From a virus: 54,755 nucleotides of DNA. Shown here one piece after another: positions 8,496-16,726 of the stretch (its first letter is position 1; each line of letters begins with the position of its first letter). The position numbers and the translations under genes were made by a program. The stretch covers positions 1 to 54,755 of IMG/VR virus record IMGVR_UViG_3300004369_000851, one strand, 5' to 3'. Under the pieces are notes generated by a model, which was given only the letters and a program-made list of their open reading frames with translations, did not search any database and was not told where the DNA came from.

Positions 8496-9056
8496 TTATC
8501 TATCTGGATTTGGCGGTTTCTCAATAGGTACAGATTGAAGTTTTGCCCCTGCTGGCGCCTCAATTGGAATCCAAGCTTTTGAGTAGGTGTGCTGAGAAAG
8601 TTTTCGTCCCTTAAGTAGTGTCCCGTCAAGTAATAGCCCAAATTCTTGATCCGTCATACTCAATTTCTTTTGAATTTCGTAATCCTTGTATTGCTTTGAG
8701 TGAAATATGGTTCGAAGAACAGGTGAAACCTGTTTTGCAACAAGGGAGCCCTTGGCCCTATTTAATTGAAGATGCATAATCATTGCGTCAATTTGACCAA
8801 CATCAACGAGCCGACACGGGACGATTCCACCATCGCGCTCAAGGATTGCGGTGTTATTTTGAGCACAAATCCACCTATGGAATCCATCAATAATTTCCAT
8901 TGAAGCCGAAGAAACAATTATTGGATATATCCAGCCGTTCTCCTTAATTGACTCAGCAAGAACCTTCATCTCGGGTCCCTGAAGATGATTGCAGCGCCAA
9001 GGCGAAGGCTTGATGTTCTCAATTTTTAAATTTTTGTAATCCATCTTGATGCTCAC
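8496..9056 (-). CDS. ParB/sulfiredoxin-fold protein
   Basis: This 186-residue protein has a ParB-like N-terminal domain: residues 9-47 give the strand-helix-strand pattern, and the signature IIDGFHRW lies at residues 55-62 (D57, G58, H60, R61). That is the GxHR box that binds nucleotide (CTP in ParB) or carries nuclease function in phage relatives. Residues 85-130 look helical. The start shown is GTG; an ATG four codons downstream is possible. It follows the coiled-coil gene by five bases, in a DNA-processing cluster. Whether it cuts, binds or regulates DNA cannot be told from the sequence. Confidence 0.8.
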   Translation of the reverse strand: MSIKMDYKNLKIENIKPSPWRCNHLQGPEMKVLAESIKENGWIYPIIVSSASMEIIDGFHRWICAQNNTAILERDGGIVPCRLVDVGQIDAMIMHLQLNRAKGSLVAKQVSPVLRTIFHSKQYKDYEIQKKLSMTDQEFGLLLDGTLLKGRKLSQHTYSKAWIPIEAPAGAKLQSVPIEKPPNPDR

Positions 9057-9061
9057 TAAAT

Positions 9062-9406
9062 TTAAACCTGAACCCTTACGTTTGCATTTAGTGTCCGAAG
9101 GGCGTCAATGCTGGTTCTCAACGATGACAGTTTTTCTCGCTTTGCCCTCAAAAGCCCCTCGGCAATTTTTGCATCATAATCAATCTCGGATGTTTTGTAG
9201 TCGGCCCAAGATTCGCGTTCCTTAATTGAGCCCTTTGCAGACAAGTATTCTTTCGCCCAATTTGCTTTCAGCAGGGCGTCTTTTTTGGCATTGTCTTCTG
9301 CGATCTTTTCAAAAGCTTCAGTTTCCTGTTCCAGTAAACCAAGCAAACGAAGCAACTCTTGCTCAATTTCAACTTGGCTTATAGGGGAACTTCTTTCAAA
9401 CACCAT
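9062..9406 (-). CDS. Hypothetical coiled-coil protein
   Basis: This 114-residue, highly charged protein is predicted by eye to be almost entirely helical, with heptad-like Leu spacing at residues 10-35 and 80-110. It lies two bases after the RuvC-like gene and five before the ParB-like gene. No family is recognised. It may be an accessory subunit of the neighbouring nuclease genes, an idea resting only on position. Confidence 0.65.
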   Translation of the reverse strand: MVFERSSPISQVEIEQELLRLLGLLEQETEAFEKIAEDNAKKDALLKANWAKEYLSAKGSIKERESWADYKTSEIDYDAKIAEGLLRAKREKLSSLRTSIDALRTLNANVRVQV

Positions 9407-9408
9407 AA

Positions 9409-9924
9409 CTAATCCCCTTTCAAAAGGTTATTAAATTGCATTCCAGAAATTGCAGATATTTGCTTATCTGATAAATCCATCGTTCTGTCCCCTAGAGCAT
9501 ATTGCAACATTTTCTCCAAAACCCAAGCATCACAAAGATCGTCTAAACCTGGCTGTTGTGGAATGGTTGCCATATTTAAGACAGCCATAACAACTTCGTC
9601 CTTTGACGCGTTTCCTCGGCCAGTGGCAAATTTGGCCCGATTGGTTGGTGGAATGATTGCTATTTCCACGCCAGCCTCTGCAAGCGAAACCTTCACGACA
9701 CCGCCAAGTTCCCCAATTGAATGTGCTTGCGAAAACCGCGATGCGTATGAATAGCCCTCCAACGCCACATGCGATACATTGTTTTTTTTAACAGATTCAG
9801 TGATCAGATCTCTTATTTCAATAAGCCTGTCTGTGCCTCGTTTTTTTGACCGAATTGAAAAAGGTTCACCATTAACGCAAACGCCAGTTGATGTTAGGGA
9901 TAGGTCTATTCCAGCGGTATTCAT
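9409..9924 (-). CDS. RuvC-like Holliday junction resolvase
   Basis: This 171-residue protein has the RNase H-fold resolvase layout. The first acidic strand is GIDLSLTSTG (D7). The second is HVALEGYSYA (E56). A glycine-rich segment with GRGNASKDEV (around 102-111) follows, and the C-terminal acidic pair lies in DDLCDAW (D129, D132). These match the four carboxylates of RuvC. Phage resolvases of this type clear branched DNA before packaging. It sits in a cassette with a Rad52-like protein, an HNH nuclease and a PD-(D/E)XK nuclease. Confidence 0.82.
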   Translation of the reverse strand: MNTAGIDLSLTSTGVCVNGEPFSIRSKKRGTDRLIEIRDLITESVKKNNVSHVALEGYSYASRFSQAHSIGELGGVVKVSLAEAGVEIAIIPPTNRAKFATGRGNASKDEVVMAVLNMATIPQQPGLDDLCDAWVLEKMLQYALGDRTMDLSDKQISAISGMQFNNLLKGD

Positions 9925-9936
9925 ATAGGAAAACTA

Positions 9937-10248
9937 TCATATTTGACCCCCCTCCCAGCCGTGTTTGGCCAGACCTAATTCAAAAGACAAAGCTGGATAG
10001 TTGCCAATTCGTGTGTGGCACGGTCGGCAAACACACATTAAGTTTTTGATATCCAAAATTGAGCCACCCTGAGAGCGCCTTATTATTTCGTGGACATCAA
10101 CACTTTGATTTCGCTTATAAACAGCCACTTTGTCGTGTTTTGCAAACACTGGGCAAGCCTCACACCACGGTCTTTCCCCTAGTAGACGAACAACTATTTT
10201 TCTGCGCTCAACATATTCTTCTTCTTTTTTTTTAGACCGTCGACGCAT
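9937..10248 (-). CDS. HNH endonuclease
   Basis: Starting at the ATG at 10248 the product is 103 residues. A longer frame from 10305 lacks a ribosome site and overlaps the upstream gene more deeply. The zinc-binding and catalytic segments are RPWCEACPVF, then VDVHEIIRRSQGG (the ββα-metal first half with its His), NLMCVCRPCHTRIG (the two-Cys knuckle and final H). Two CxxC pairs bracket the HNH core. Such small phage HNH proteins often assist terminase or DNA processing. No intron or intein surrounds it, so it does not look like a homing insertion. It overlaps the upstream gene by 17 bases. Confidence 0.85.
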   Translation of the reverse strand: MRRRSKKKEEEYVERRKIVVRLLGERPWCEACPVFAKHDKVAVYKRNQSVDVHEIIRRSQGGSILDIKNLMCVCRPCHTRIGNYPALSFELGLAKHGWEGGQI

Positions 10249-10762
10249 AGTTACTGAAATCTTCCAAATCCGATTCCCGTATTTTATCAAACGACCAGAC
10301 ACCATTTAGTGAGTCGTAAAGCGCAATATCAAGCGGGGTGTTTTCAATCTTGTGGTACGAACTCATTTCTTGGTGTTTACGAATCGCCCTAATAAAAAAA
10401 GATCTTGGGTCAGCATCAACATCTGGGGTGGCCACAGACTGTGTTTCTGATAATTTTTTTTCCACATAAAACCTAAACCGTTCAATTTTTTGCTTTCGGG
10501 TGTCACCGTGGGCTATTGTGCGAGTTAGGGAATCGTGCGACATATCGCCAGCCTCTGAGTATCTCCTAATGCTCTCTTTGATCTCATAAGAGATTTCGTT
10601 TATCTGATCGTTAAGGGTGTCAATCAGGAAATTGAGTGCTTCTTGCCACCTTGAGTTATTGTCTGGTAATTCAAGAAATTTATTTTGAGCGTCGCTTGTT
10701 TTGTTTTTTACATTATCGGCAACAAGTCGAGCGAATGTTTCATCATCAATATATGTGGACAT
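10232..10762 (-). CDS. Hypothetical helical protein in nuclease cassette
   Basis: The preferred start is the ATG at 10762, forming TAATG with the stop of the PD-(D/E)XK gene and giving 176 residues; the frame extends ten codons further upstream inside that gene. The sequence is charged and mostly helical (about residues 5-125), with no recognised motif. Tight coupling to the recombination nuclease suggests a DNA-metabolism accessory, which is an inference from context. Confidence 0.65.
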   Translation of the reverse strand: MSTYIDDETFARLVADNVKNKTSDAQNKFLELPDNNSRWQEALNFLIDTLNDQINEISYEIKESIRRYSEAGDMSHDSLTRTIAHGDTRKQKIERFRFYVEKKLSETQSVATPDVDADPRSFFIRAIRKHQEMSSYHKIENTPLDIALYDSLNGVWSFDKIRESDLEDFSNYASTV

Positions 10763-11544
10763 TATCTTGTCTTTCTTGTATATATGGTGCAACCATTGTA
10801 TTTAAAAAAACACCAGTTACATAAGTTTGAAGGAATTGCTTCCCACTGAGATGCGTTGTTGCAAGTTTGAATTTTCGTGTTAACGGTTACGACGGTTTCA
10901 ATCGCTTCTGCACACAATTCTGGGGTGGGCTCAATTACGCGTCGTTCTGCGTCCTTGAGGTATAAAAGTTCCAGTTTTGGATCTTGCATAGTCTGCGTTT
11001 TTGATAGGCAAATAAAGTACAACAGCAATTGAAAAAATTTGTCGCCAAGGTATTTATCTTTTGGTGTTTTCCCTGTCTTGTAATCAGATATTGTGTCACT
11101 TCCGTCAATTCTCGCCAATCTGTCGATAAAGCCTTTGATCTTTACGCCTTCAATTTCGGAATTTAATTCATACTCAATTCCCTGCACATCTATGGCCAAT
11201 GGGTTTTCTACTTTAAAAAGATTCTCGATACACCACCAGGCATTCCAACGGAATGTTTGCATTGTCATTCCCTTTAAGTACGGAGTGACTTGATCAACCC
11301 AGTTGCCAGCCGCCCATATCTCAGCAGAAATTTGTTTTGCGTTGAATGTTGTTCGGCCAGTATCTGCGGAGTCGGCATAAAGTTTCTCCATTACTTCGTG
11401 TACAAAAACGCCAAGAAGTGTCTCTCTGGTAGGTGGTTCTTTTATTTTGTCAACCCTAGAAAGCTTGTATTTTAAGGGACATTGTTCAAATGTTGATATT
11501 GACGACGCCGAAAGATACTCCGGTAATTCCGTTAGATTTGCCAC
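10762..11544 (-). CDS. RecB/Cas4-like PD-(D/E)XK nuclease with cysteine cluster
   Basis: This 260-residue protein has the RecB-family nuclease pattern: H49 in FVHEVMEKL, D141 in GFIDRL, and the core SDYKTGK with D154 and K156. A cysteine at C22 (FEQCPLKY) and three near the end (C242, C245, C252 in LCNWCFFKYNGC) match the [4Fe-4S] arrangement of Cas4 and AddB nucleases. It is probably an exonuclease that resects DNA for the Rad52-like annealing protein encoded six bases upstream. The start is GTG with a GGGGTAGG stretch upstream. CRISPR involvement is unlikely because no array or other cas gene is present. Confidence 0.87.
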   Translation of the reverse strand: MANLTELPEYLSASSISTFEQCPLKYKLSRVDKIKEPPTRETLLGVFVHEVMEKLYADSADTGRTTFNAKQISAEIWAAGNWVDQVTPYLKGMTMQTFRWNAWWCIENLFKVENPLAIDVQGIEYELNSEIEGVKIKGFIDRLARIDGSDTISDYKTGKTPKDKYLGDKFFQLLLYFICLSKTQTMQDPKLELLYLKDAERRVIEPTPELCAEAIETVVTVNTKIQTCNNASQWEAIPSNLCNWCFFKYNGCTIYTRKTR

Positions 11545-11550
11545 GTTTGC

Positions 11551-12222
11551 CTACCCCTTAGTTTGTAAACGTATAGCCTCTGACGCCAAGAATTCAATTT
11601 CTTCTTCCGTGGCAGAATTTGCCGTTGGAGACGGTTTCCCGTCGGTGTAGTCGGCCCAAAGTTCTTTGAGTTGGTTTCGCTGATCGTCACTAAGTTGTTT
11701 GCTAATAGCAAGAAACGCTTGCCATTTATGATTTGTTGTTTCTGACGGCTCGGCAACTTTGTCTTTTGACGCAGGCTGAGAATCAATTACATTTTCAATT
11801 TCAATTGCGTCTTCGCTACGAGCAAGATAAAGCCCAACACCTAATGTTTGAGCCGCCTTCTTCAAGGCATCCGAAATAGCGCCCTTAAATTCATTTCCAA
11901 GGTCAACTATCGAACCCTGCTTGGTTCGTTTGATTTTTTGACCGCCGATGCCGTCGCGTACCACAACACCATTGGGGCTCGTGTATTGCAGTCGAACATG
12001 GGCCACAACGAAGTCAATGTCGGTTGCGTCTCGGTCACACCTAATCACGGTCATTGACCAATTGTTGACACCCAGAATCTTGTTGAGGCGATTGATTACT
12101 TCGCTTACTGGAATGTAAATAAGTTTTGCCCCACCTATATTAAGGGTTCGCTCCATCTCCACCGGAAATGGTTCGGAAAGATCTTGGTACAACTCTTTAT
12201 CACTAGTGTTATTGTTCATCAT
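11551..12222 (-). CDS. Rad52/22-like single-strand annealing protein
   Basis: This 223-residue protein has the Rad52 family core at about residues 35-140: YIPVSEVINRLNKILG, the NWSMTV strand, and the conserved EFKGAISDALKKAAQTLGVG helix-turn. The C-terminal 80 residues are acidic and probably flexible, as in phage annealing proteins. It pairs with the adjacent RecB-like exonuclease to make a phage recombination module comparable in logic to Redα/Redβ. It overlaps the preceding gene by 14 bases. Confidence 0.87.
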   Translation of the reverse strand: MMNNNTSDKELYQDLSEPFPVEMERTLNIGGAKLIYIPVSEVINRLNKILGVNNWSMTVIRCDRDATDIDFVVAHVRLQYTSPNGVVVRDGIGGQKIKRTKQGSIVDLGNEFKGAISDALKKAAQTLGVGLYLARSEDAIEIENVIDSQPASKDKVAEPSETTNHKWQAFLAISKQLSDDQRNQLKELWADYTDGKPSPTANSATEEEIEFLASEAIRLQTKG

Positions 12223-12760
12223 CGTCAGTTCCTCCTTGAGCTTGACGTATTACTAGACTTAATCCACCTTCGGAAACTTCACAATATGTGTCTGCGTTGA
12301 TTCCGATCTCCGCTAATTTTTTTACCCGCCAATAGCTTGGGGCGACATATTCAAGAATTTTGATTGCAATTTGTTGATTATCCATAGTCATTTCGCCAGT
12401 GTCTATATCTACAGCCATTTGATAAAGTTTTTCGGTTACCGACTTGGCCAGTGTTAGGTGATCCCACTTTTTGCGTGTTGCCCCTTGACGGCGTTCGACC
12501 TTAATTCCGCCAGCAAGCGTGTGTTCTGGGAAGTTACCCATAACATCAATCGTTTCTGCGGCGACTGATTCATACAGGGCTTTGATTGTCGCCTTTGCGT
12601 AATGAAAGGACAAAGCAAGTTCACAAGCATTATCAATGGATGTTCTATCCATTTCAATTAGATCTTTTGCTTTTTGAGCAAGAACTTCCAGCGCCCTCAT
12701 TGCAACTGCAATTTCGGTTGAAAGTTTTTGGCATTCTTCGGAAACAGGTGTGATAGGCAT
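12209..12760 (-). CDS. Hypothetical protein preceding the recombinase
   Basis: This 183-residue, mainly helical protein carries a basic central stretch (GGIKVERRQGATRKKWDH, about residues 95-112) and an acidic end (GGTDDDEQ). No domain is recognised. It lies between terminase and the Rad52-like gene and overlaps the latter by 14 bases, so it is probably made together with the recombination proteins. Confidence 0.7.
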   Translation of the reverse strand: MPITPVSEECQKLSTEIAVAMRALEVLAQKAKDLIEMDRTSIDNACELALSFHYAKATIKALYESVAAETIDVMGNFPEHTLAGGIKVERRQGATRKKWDHLTLAKSVTEKLYQMAVDIDTGEMTMDNQQIAIKILEYVAPSYWRVKKLAEIGINADTYCEVSEGGLSLVIRQAQGGTDDDEQ

Positions 12761-12787
12761 ACTTTCCTTTTCTTAGGCTAGATATTG

Positions 12788-14095
12788 TTAGAGCAATATA
12801 CTGGCTTTCCTGCGCTGCGGCAACCCCAAACCTGTAAGAAATGTGAATGCTCCGACGGCAGAGTCAACTTGGTCGTCGTGATCGCATGCTTCTGGAAAAC
12901 CACTAAATTCGTCCAACCAGTCAGTAAGCCACGCAGCTCGAACAACACGGATGTTTCCGTTGGCCACGGACGCAGCAAACGGTCTGGCCCTTGTTTCCTT
13001 GTCACCTGTTGACCTAACGCCGCCAAAGTCATATCCTGGTAGCACATAGCGTGCGTAGTTATCAACCAAGGCTTTACCAGAAGATCCAGGTTCTTGTTCC
13101 ATCCGGACCGCTACGGAATGGCCATCTTCGATTGCTGTTTGATAAATTAAATTTTCAACCTTCTCGTTTTTAACTCTGGCTTTTTTGACATCCAAAATAT
13201 AAGAAACACCTCTGTCAAGCAACATCAGCGTTCCGACAGTCCAGTCGGGATTGGGGTTGCTTGGATTTGGTTCGGTTGCAGCGAGATCCCAGAATCTGAC
13301 TGCGCGACTGGCGGACTCAACCTGTGGAATTTCACTTGAATCAACAACGACAAAAGATGTTCGGTCAAAACACGTACCGAGAGTGGTTGCCCACCAGTCA
13401 CCCATTTCAAGCCGGCGACGCTCTATGGGGTCCAAAGCCATAAGTGCTTGCCTATAGGATTCGGCATCAATTCCTGGGTTGTCGGTCAATTTGCTTGGAA
13501 CAAAAATTCTTCCAGTTTCTTTGCCCTCAACAATAAATCGCTGTCGCACCCAATTAGGGGCAGGGTTTGACGCAGCCCGCATCCGAAGGGGTACCTGAGA
13601 AAGTGGGCCATCGGTTGGTCGACGGAGACGAGAAAACAAATATCGGTAATCGTTTTCCCTAATTTCCGTCACCTCGTCCATTCCTATGAATTGGAATTCT
13701 GAACCTTTATATCTCAGGTAGTCGTTGACATTGTTTAGATAGCCGAAAGTGACTCTCGCCCCAGAGGGAAAGGTTGCGATGTATGTGTTGTTGTTCCAAT
13801 GAATATCGTCGTAATTGCTAACCCACTGACGGAACCTGTCCATAAGCGCTCCAGGTAGCGACAAGTCTGCATATGTGCGCCTAAATAGAATTGCGGAATA
13901 ACCAGGAACATCCACATATTGAAGTGCGGACATTAGTAACGCCGAAGATTTACCGCCCCCCGCAGCGCCACCAAAAAGCCCCTCTAGGGCATAACTTCGC
14001 AAAAAAACTTTTTGAGTCAAGGACGCAGCCTCAGGGCAATACAGGGACTTTTTGGGCTCTAGGTATTTTAAAATTTCTTCCCAATTGTCGCTCAC
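12788..14095 (-). CDS. Terminase large subunit
   Basis: This 435-residue packaging motor has an N-terminal ATPase with Walker A GGAAGGGKS (residues 42-50) and Walker B FIGMDEVTE (about residue 140). The C-terminal RNase H-like nuclease has RFWDLAATEP (first Asp) and DHDDQVDSAVGAF (last acidic cluster). It docks on the portal, hydrolyses ATP to pump DNA and cuts concatemers. The start is GTG with GGAAG six bases upstream. No small terminase subunit is recognisable nearby. It is transcribed divergently from the portal gene, at the head of a minus-strand run that includes recombination genes. Confidence 0.95.
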   Translation of the reverse strand: MSDNWEEILKYLEPKKSLYCPEAASLTQKVFLRSYALEGLFGGAAGGGKSSALLMSALQYVDVPGYSAILFRRTYADLSLPGALMDRFRQWVSNYDDIHWNNNTYIATFPSGARVTFGYLNNVNDYLRYKGSEFQFIGMDEVTEIRENDYRYLFSRLRRPTDGPLSQVPLRMRAASNPAPNWVRQRFIVEGKETGRIFVPSKLTDNPGIDAESYRQALMALDPIERRRLEMGDWWATTLGTCFDRTSFVVVDSSEIPQVESASRAVRFWDLAATEPNPSNPNPDWTVGTLMLLDRGVSYILDVKKARVKNEKVENLIYQTAIEDGHSVAVRMEQEPGSSGKALVDNYARYVLPGYDFGGVRSTGDKETRARPFAASVANGNIRVVRAAWLTDWLDEFSGFPEACDHDDQVDSAVGAFTFLTGLGLPQRRKASILL

Positions 14096-14170
14096 GCTTG
14101 TCTTCCCATTCCCGTTGCAGGTTCACCTATAGTAATTCGGATCAGAGCTGAATGGTGGTAATCTCGGTTA

Positions 14171-14320
14171 ATGAACAAAAGACGGACTGTAGCCAATTTG
14201 CTAGTCGCTTCATTTATAATTATGACAACGATTGGGGCCTTTATTTTTGCACCCCCGCTCGGATTTATTACTTTCGGCGTAACCAGTGGACTCGTCGGCT
14301 ACCTATTAGGAATGGAATAA
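14171..14320 (+). CDS. Tiny membrane protein between terminase and portal
   Basis: A 49-residue frame (MNKRRTVANLLVASFIIMTT start) has a basic N-terminus followed by two hydrophobic stretches separated by APPLGF. This fits a two-segment or hairpin membrane protein with a positive-inside start. It ends ten bases before the portal ATG. The ribosome site is weak (GGTGG twelve bases upstream). Its composition and position make it more convincing than the overlapping 70-codon frame here. Function unknown; holin-like size, but no evidence beyond hydrophobicity. Confidence 0.45.
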   Translation: MNKRRTVANLLVASFIIMTTIGAFIFAPPLGFITFGVTSGLVGYLLGME

Positions 14321-14330
14321 CCAATAAATC

Positions 14331-16628
14331 ATGGCTTGGAATTCAGAATCTAATAAGCAGATAGAAACTCCATCTGTTAAATCGATTATAACACCAGGCG
14401 CCCCCGTTGCGTTCAACCCCAACCAGACTGGTAAACCATACAAAGACTCTTGGGATATTGACCGCGCATACAGAGAGGGAATGCAGCGTGTCGTTTGGGT
14501 TAATCGCTGCATTGACGCTATCTCTGGCAATCAAGCACGCCTTCCAGCAATCCTAAGAAAAGATAATTCTCCAGACGGAGAAAAAGTTTCAAAAAAAAGT
14601 CACCCAATCCTAAGGCTTTTAAACAGCAAAGCCAATTTTGGGGAAAATTCTTTCGTTTTCAGATACCGTCTTTCGTCTCAATTACTCCTGTCGTCCCGAG
14701 GGGCATTTATTGAGGTAATTCGTGGACGCGATGGCAATCCTATTGCTTTACAACTTTTACCACCGGGGCACACCTCGCCGATTCCAGACAAACGAAAATT
14801 TGTAAGTGGATTTGAGGTGGATTTAAGAAACGGAACAAAAACTATTATCGCCCCAGAAAATATAATCTGGATTAGAAAACCACATCCACTTGACCCATAT
14901 CTTTCACTCACCCCAATGGAGTCTGCTGGTGTTGCAATTGAAATTGAAAATCTGGCAAAGATATATAACAGAAATTTTTTGATAAATGACGGTCGACCAG
15001 GTGGGCTTCTTGTTGTGCGCGGAGAAATTGACGATGACGACAAAGATGAACTCCGAAACAGATTCCGTGGCAACATTTCACGGGCTGGCTCAATAAGTGT
15101 TCTTTCATCTGATGAGGGTGTGGATTTTGTTGACACTGGCGCAAGCCCCCGTGACGCCAACTACATTCAAATGCGCCAAACCACAAAAGAAGAGATTCTT
15201 GCTGCGTTCGGGGTTCCTGAATCGGTAATAGGTAACGCTTCTGGTAGAACATTCTCAAATGCGGCAGAAGAGCACCGCGTCTTTTGGAACGAAACAATGA
15301 TGCCCCATCTTGAATTGATGGCAAGAGGTCTTGATGAATTAGACGAAGATTACTATGTTGATTTTGATGTTGACGAGGTTCCTGTTCTTGTTTTGTATAG
15401 ACAAGAACGTGAGCGGTATCTTATGCAAGAATTTCAGGCTGGCCTTATTACTGGCAACGAATACAGAAACGGTACTGGTCGTAAATTAGTTGAGTCCGAT
15501 CTTATGCAGGCTATGTTGGCCAACCCGAACCTAACACCAATTGGATATACGGACAAACCTTTTAATTCCAAAGAAGAAGCCGCTGCTGCAATGGCGCAGG
15601 CTGGACCACCACAGCAGGGCTTAACCCCACCAGGGCAACCACCAGGGCTGACTGGTCCCGTCGCTGGAGAATCTGGAATGGTTGGAGAAATCCCGCCACC
15701 AGAAGTCGCTGGACAGCCCAACACAATGACCGAAGCGTTAATGGCTGAACGAGAAGCCGAGCGCGGCGCCATAACCGATATGAACCCAGACCGACAAACT
15801 GGAGACATACCAAAACCACCAGGAATGATGAGTGGCGAACCGTCGGGCATCCAAACAAAATCTAATAATTTTGCAAACCAAGAAGAAGATAGTTGGGACA
15901 CAAAATCTGACAACAATGTTGGTCGGTGGACCGAAATACTTGACAACCAACTTGAGCGATTTTTTGAGCGTCAGCAAAGAGTGGTTTTAGAAAAAGCCAC
16001 AGGTGCAAAAGCAAAAAAACAGATCAGTTCTAATTCGTTAAAAATAGAGACAATTTTTGATGAGGCAGTATGGAATAAGCAAATGATTGAAGATATGCGA
16101 CCGATTCTTTCGGGAATAGCTGTTGATGCTGGGAGTCTTGCACAAGAAGAATTTAGCATGCCTACCGAATTTGACGAAGCCGAGTTTGGAGAGTTTTTGG
16201 ATGCTCAGTCAAAAAGGCTTGAAACAACCAACGCCAATACAAAAAAAGAGATTGAAGCGGCAATTCTTATAGCGTCTTCCTTGGAAGAAGAAGAAGACAA
16301 GTCTGGATTACTCAAAGCTGCTTTGGTGGCAATTTTTATAAACCTTTTACTTAAAAGAAAAAGAACCATCGCCGAACACGAATCTCAAACAGCTTTCAAT
16401 GCGGGAACATTTTTAGCCGCAAAACAACTTGGGGCGGTTTCTAAATCATGGGTAACTCAAAAAGACTTAAAAGTGAGATCTGAGCATGTTGCGCTTCATG
16501 GTAAATCGGTGGGCTTATATCAACCATTTTCGGTGGAGGGATACAGCATAAGGTTCCCTGGAGACCCACTATCCCCACCTCACCTAACGATCAACTGTCG
16601 GTGCAAACTGAAATTTAGTCTAATTTAA
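14331..16628 (+). CDS. Portal protein fused to MuF-type head morphogenesis domain
   Basis: This 765-residue protein begins with an HK97/SPP1-type portal (about residues 25-420, including MQRVVWVNRCIDAISGN and FGVPESVIGNASGRTFSNA, a typical portal stretch). A Pro/Gly-rich linker (about 425-515, many PPG and GQP units) follows. The MuF domain occupies the last 100 residues, with SEHVALHGKSVGL and PGDPLSPPHLTINCRCKLKF; the H..L.G and NCRC signatures are clear. The portal is the dodecameric DNA gate. MuF proteins are minor head proteins, often fused to effector domains in polyvalent proteins. Fusion of the two means a dozen MuF domains per virion. The gene stop lies inside a long palindrome. Confidence 0.9.
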   Translation: MAWNSESNKQIETPSVKSIITPGAPVAFNPNQTGKPYKDSWDIDRAYREGMQRVVWVNRCIDAISGNQARLPAILRKDNSPDGEKVSKKSHPILRLLNSKANFGENSFVFRYRLSSQLLLSSRGAFIEVIRGRDGNPIALQLLPPGHTSPIPDKRKFVSGFEVDLRNGTKTIIAPENIIWIRKPHPLDPYLSLTPMESAGVAIEIENLAKIYNRNFLINDGRPGGLLVVRGEIDDDDKDELRNRFRGNISRAGSISVLSSDEGVDFVDTGASPRDANYIQMRQTTKEEILAAFGVPESVIGNASGRTFSNAAEEHRVFWNETMMPHLELMARGLDELDEDYYVDFDVDEVPVLVLYRQERERYLMQEFQAGLITGNEYRNGTGRKLVESDLMQAMLANPNLTPIGYTDKPFNSKEEAAAAMAQAGPPQQGLTPPGQPPGLTGPVAGESGMVGEIPPPEVAGQPNTMTEALMAEREAERGAITDMNPDRQTGDIPKPPGMMSGEPSGIQTKSNNFANQEEDSWDTKSDNNVGRWTEILDNQLERFFERQQRVVLEKATGAKAKKQISSNSLKIETIFDEAVWNKQMIEDMRPILSGIAVDAGSLAQEEFSMPTEFDEAEFGEFLDAQSKRLETTNANTKKEIEAAILIASSLEEEEDKSGLLKAALVAIFINLLLKRKRTIAEHESQTAFNAGTFLAAKQLGAVSKSWVTQKDLKVRSEHVALHGKSVGLYQPFSVEGYSIRFPGDPLSPPHLTINCRCKLKFSLI

Positions 16629-16653
16629 GTAAATACGAGACATTTACTTAAAT
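16623..16653 (+). terminator. 12-bp perfect palindrome over portal stop
   Basis: ATTTAAGTAAAT (16623-16634) pairs perfectly with ATTTACTTAAAT (16642-16653) around the loop ACGAGAC. The portal TAA is inside the left arm. It is AT-rich and has no U-tract after it, so it may be a weak terminator, an RNA end-protecting stem or a protein-binding operator before the protease gene. Confidence 0.45.
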
Positions 16654-16662
16654 CCAAAGGTA

Positions 16663-16681
16663 GTTCCGCCACAGAGGGAAC
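16663..16681 (+). promoter_or_regulatory. GTTCCGCC hairpin element in protease-gene leader
   Basis: GTTCC (16663-16667) and GGAAC (16677-16681) form a 5-bp stem. The same GTTCCGCC word followed by GGAAAC occurs at 46031-46044, just upstream of the capsid gene promoter. Shared placement ahead of two head genes suggests a common regulatory element; function unknown. Confidence 0.3.
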
Positions 16682-16726
16682 ATTTCTCTTATTATGGTGT
16701 ATGCAACTTAGTGATGGGGTTATATC

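Noticed and set aside
9937-10248. HNH gene as a homing endonuclease insertion
   Set aside because: No intron or intein boundaries, and overlaps with both operon context and neighbouring gene suggest a resident gene.
10762-11544. The Cas4-like nuclease as part of a CRISPR system
   Set aside because: No array, Cas1 or Cas2 is present; the Rad52-like neighbour points to phage recombination.
12778-13065. A 95-codon minus-strand frame inside the terminase gene
   Set aside because: It is a shadow in another frame of the terminase nuclease domain, with no ribosome site.
14152-14364. A 70-codon plus-strand frame over the terminase-portal gap
   Set aside because: It overlaps the portal start, has unlikely composition, and the 49-codon frame in another register gives a coherent membrane protein.
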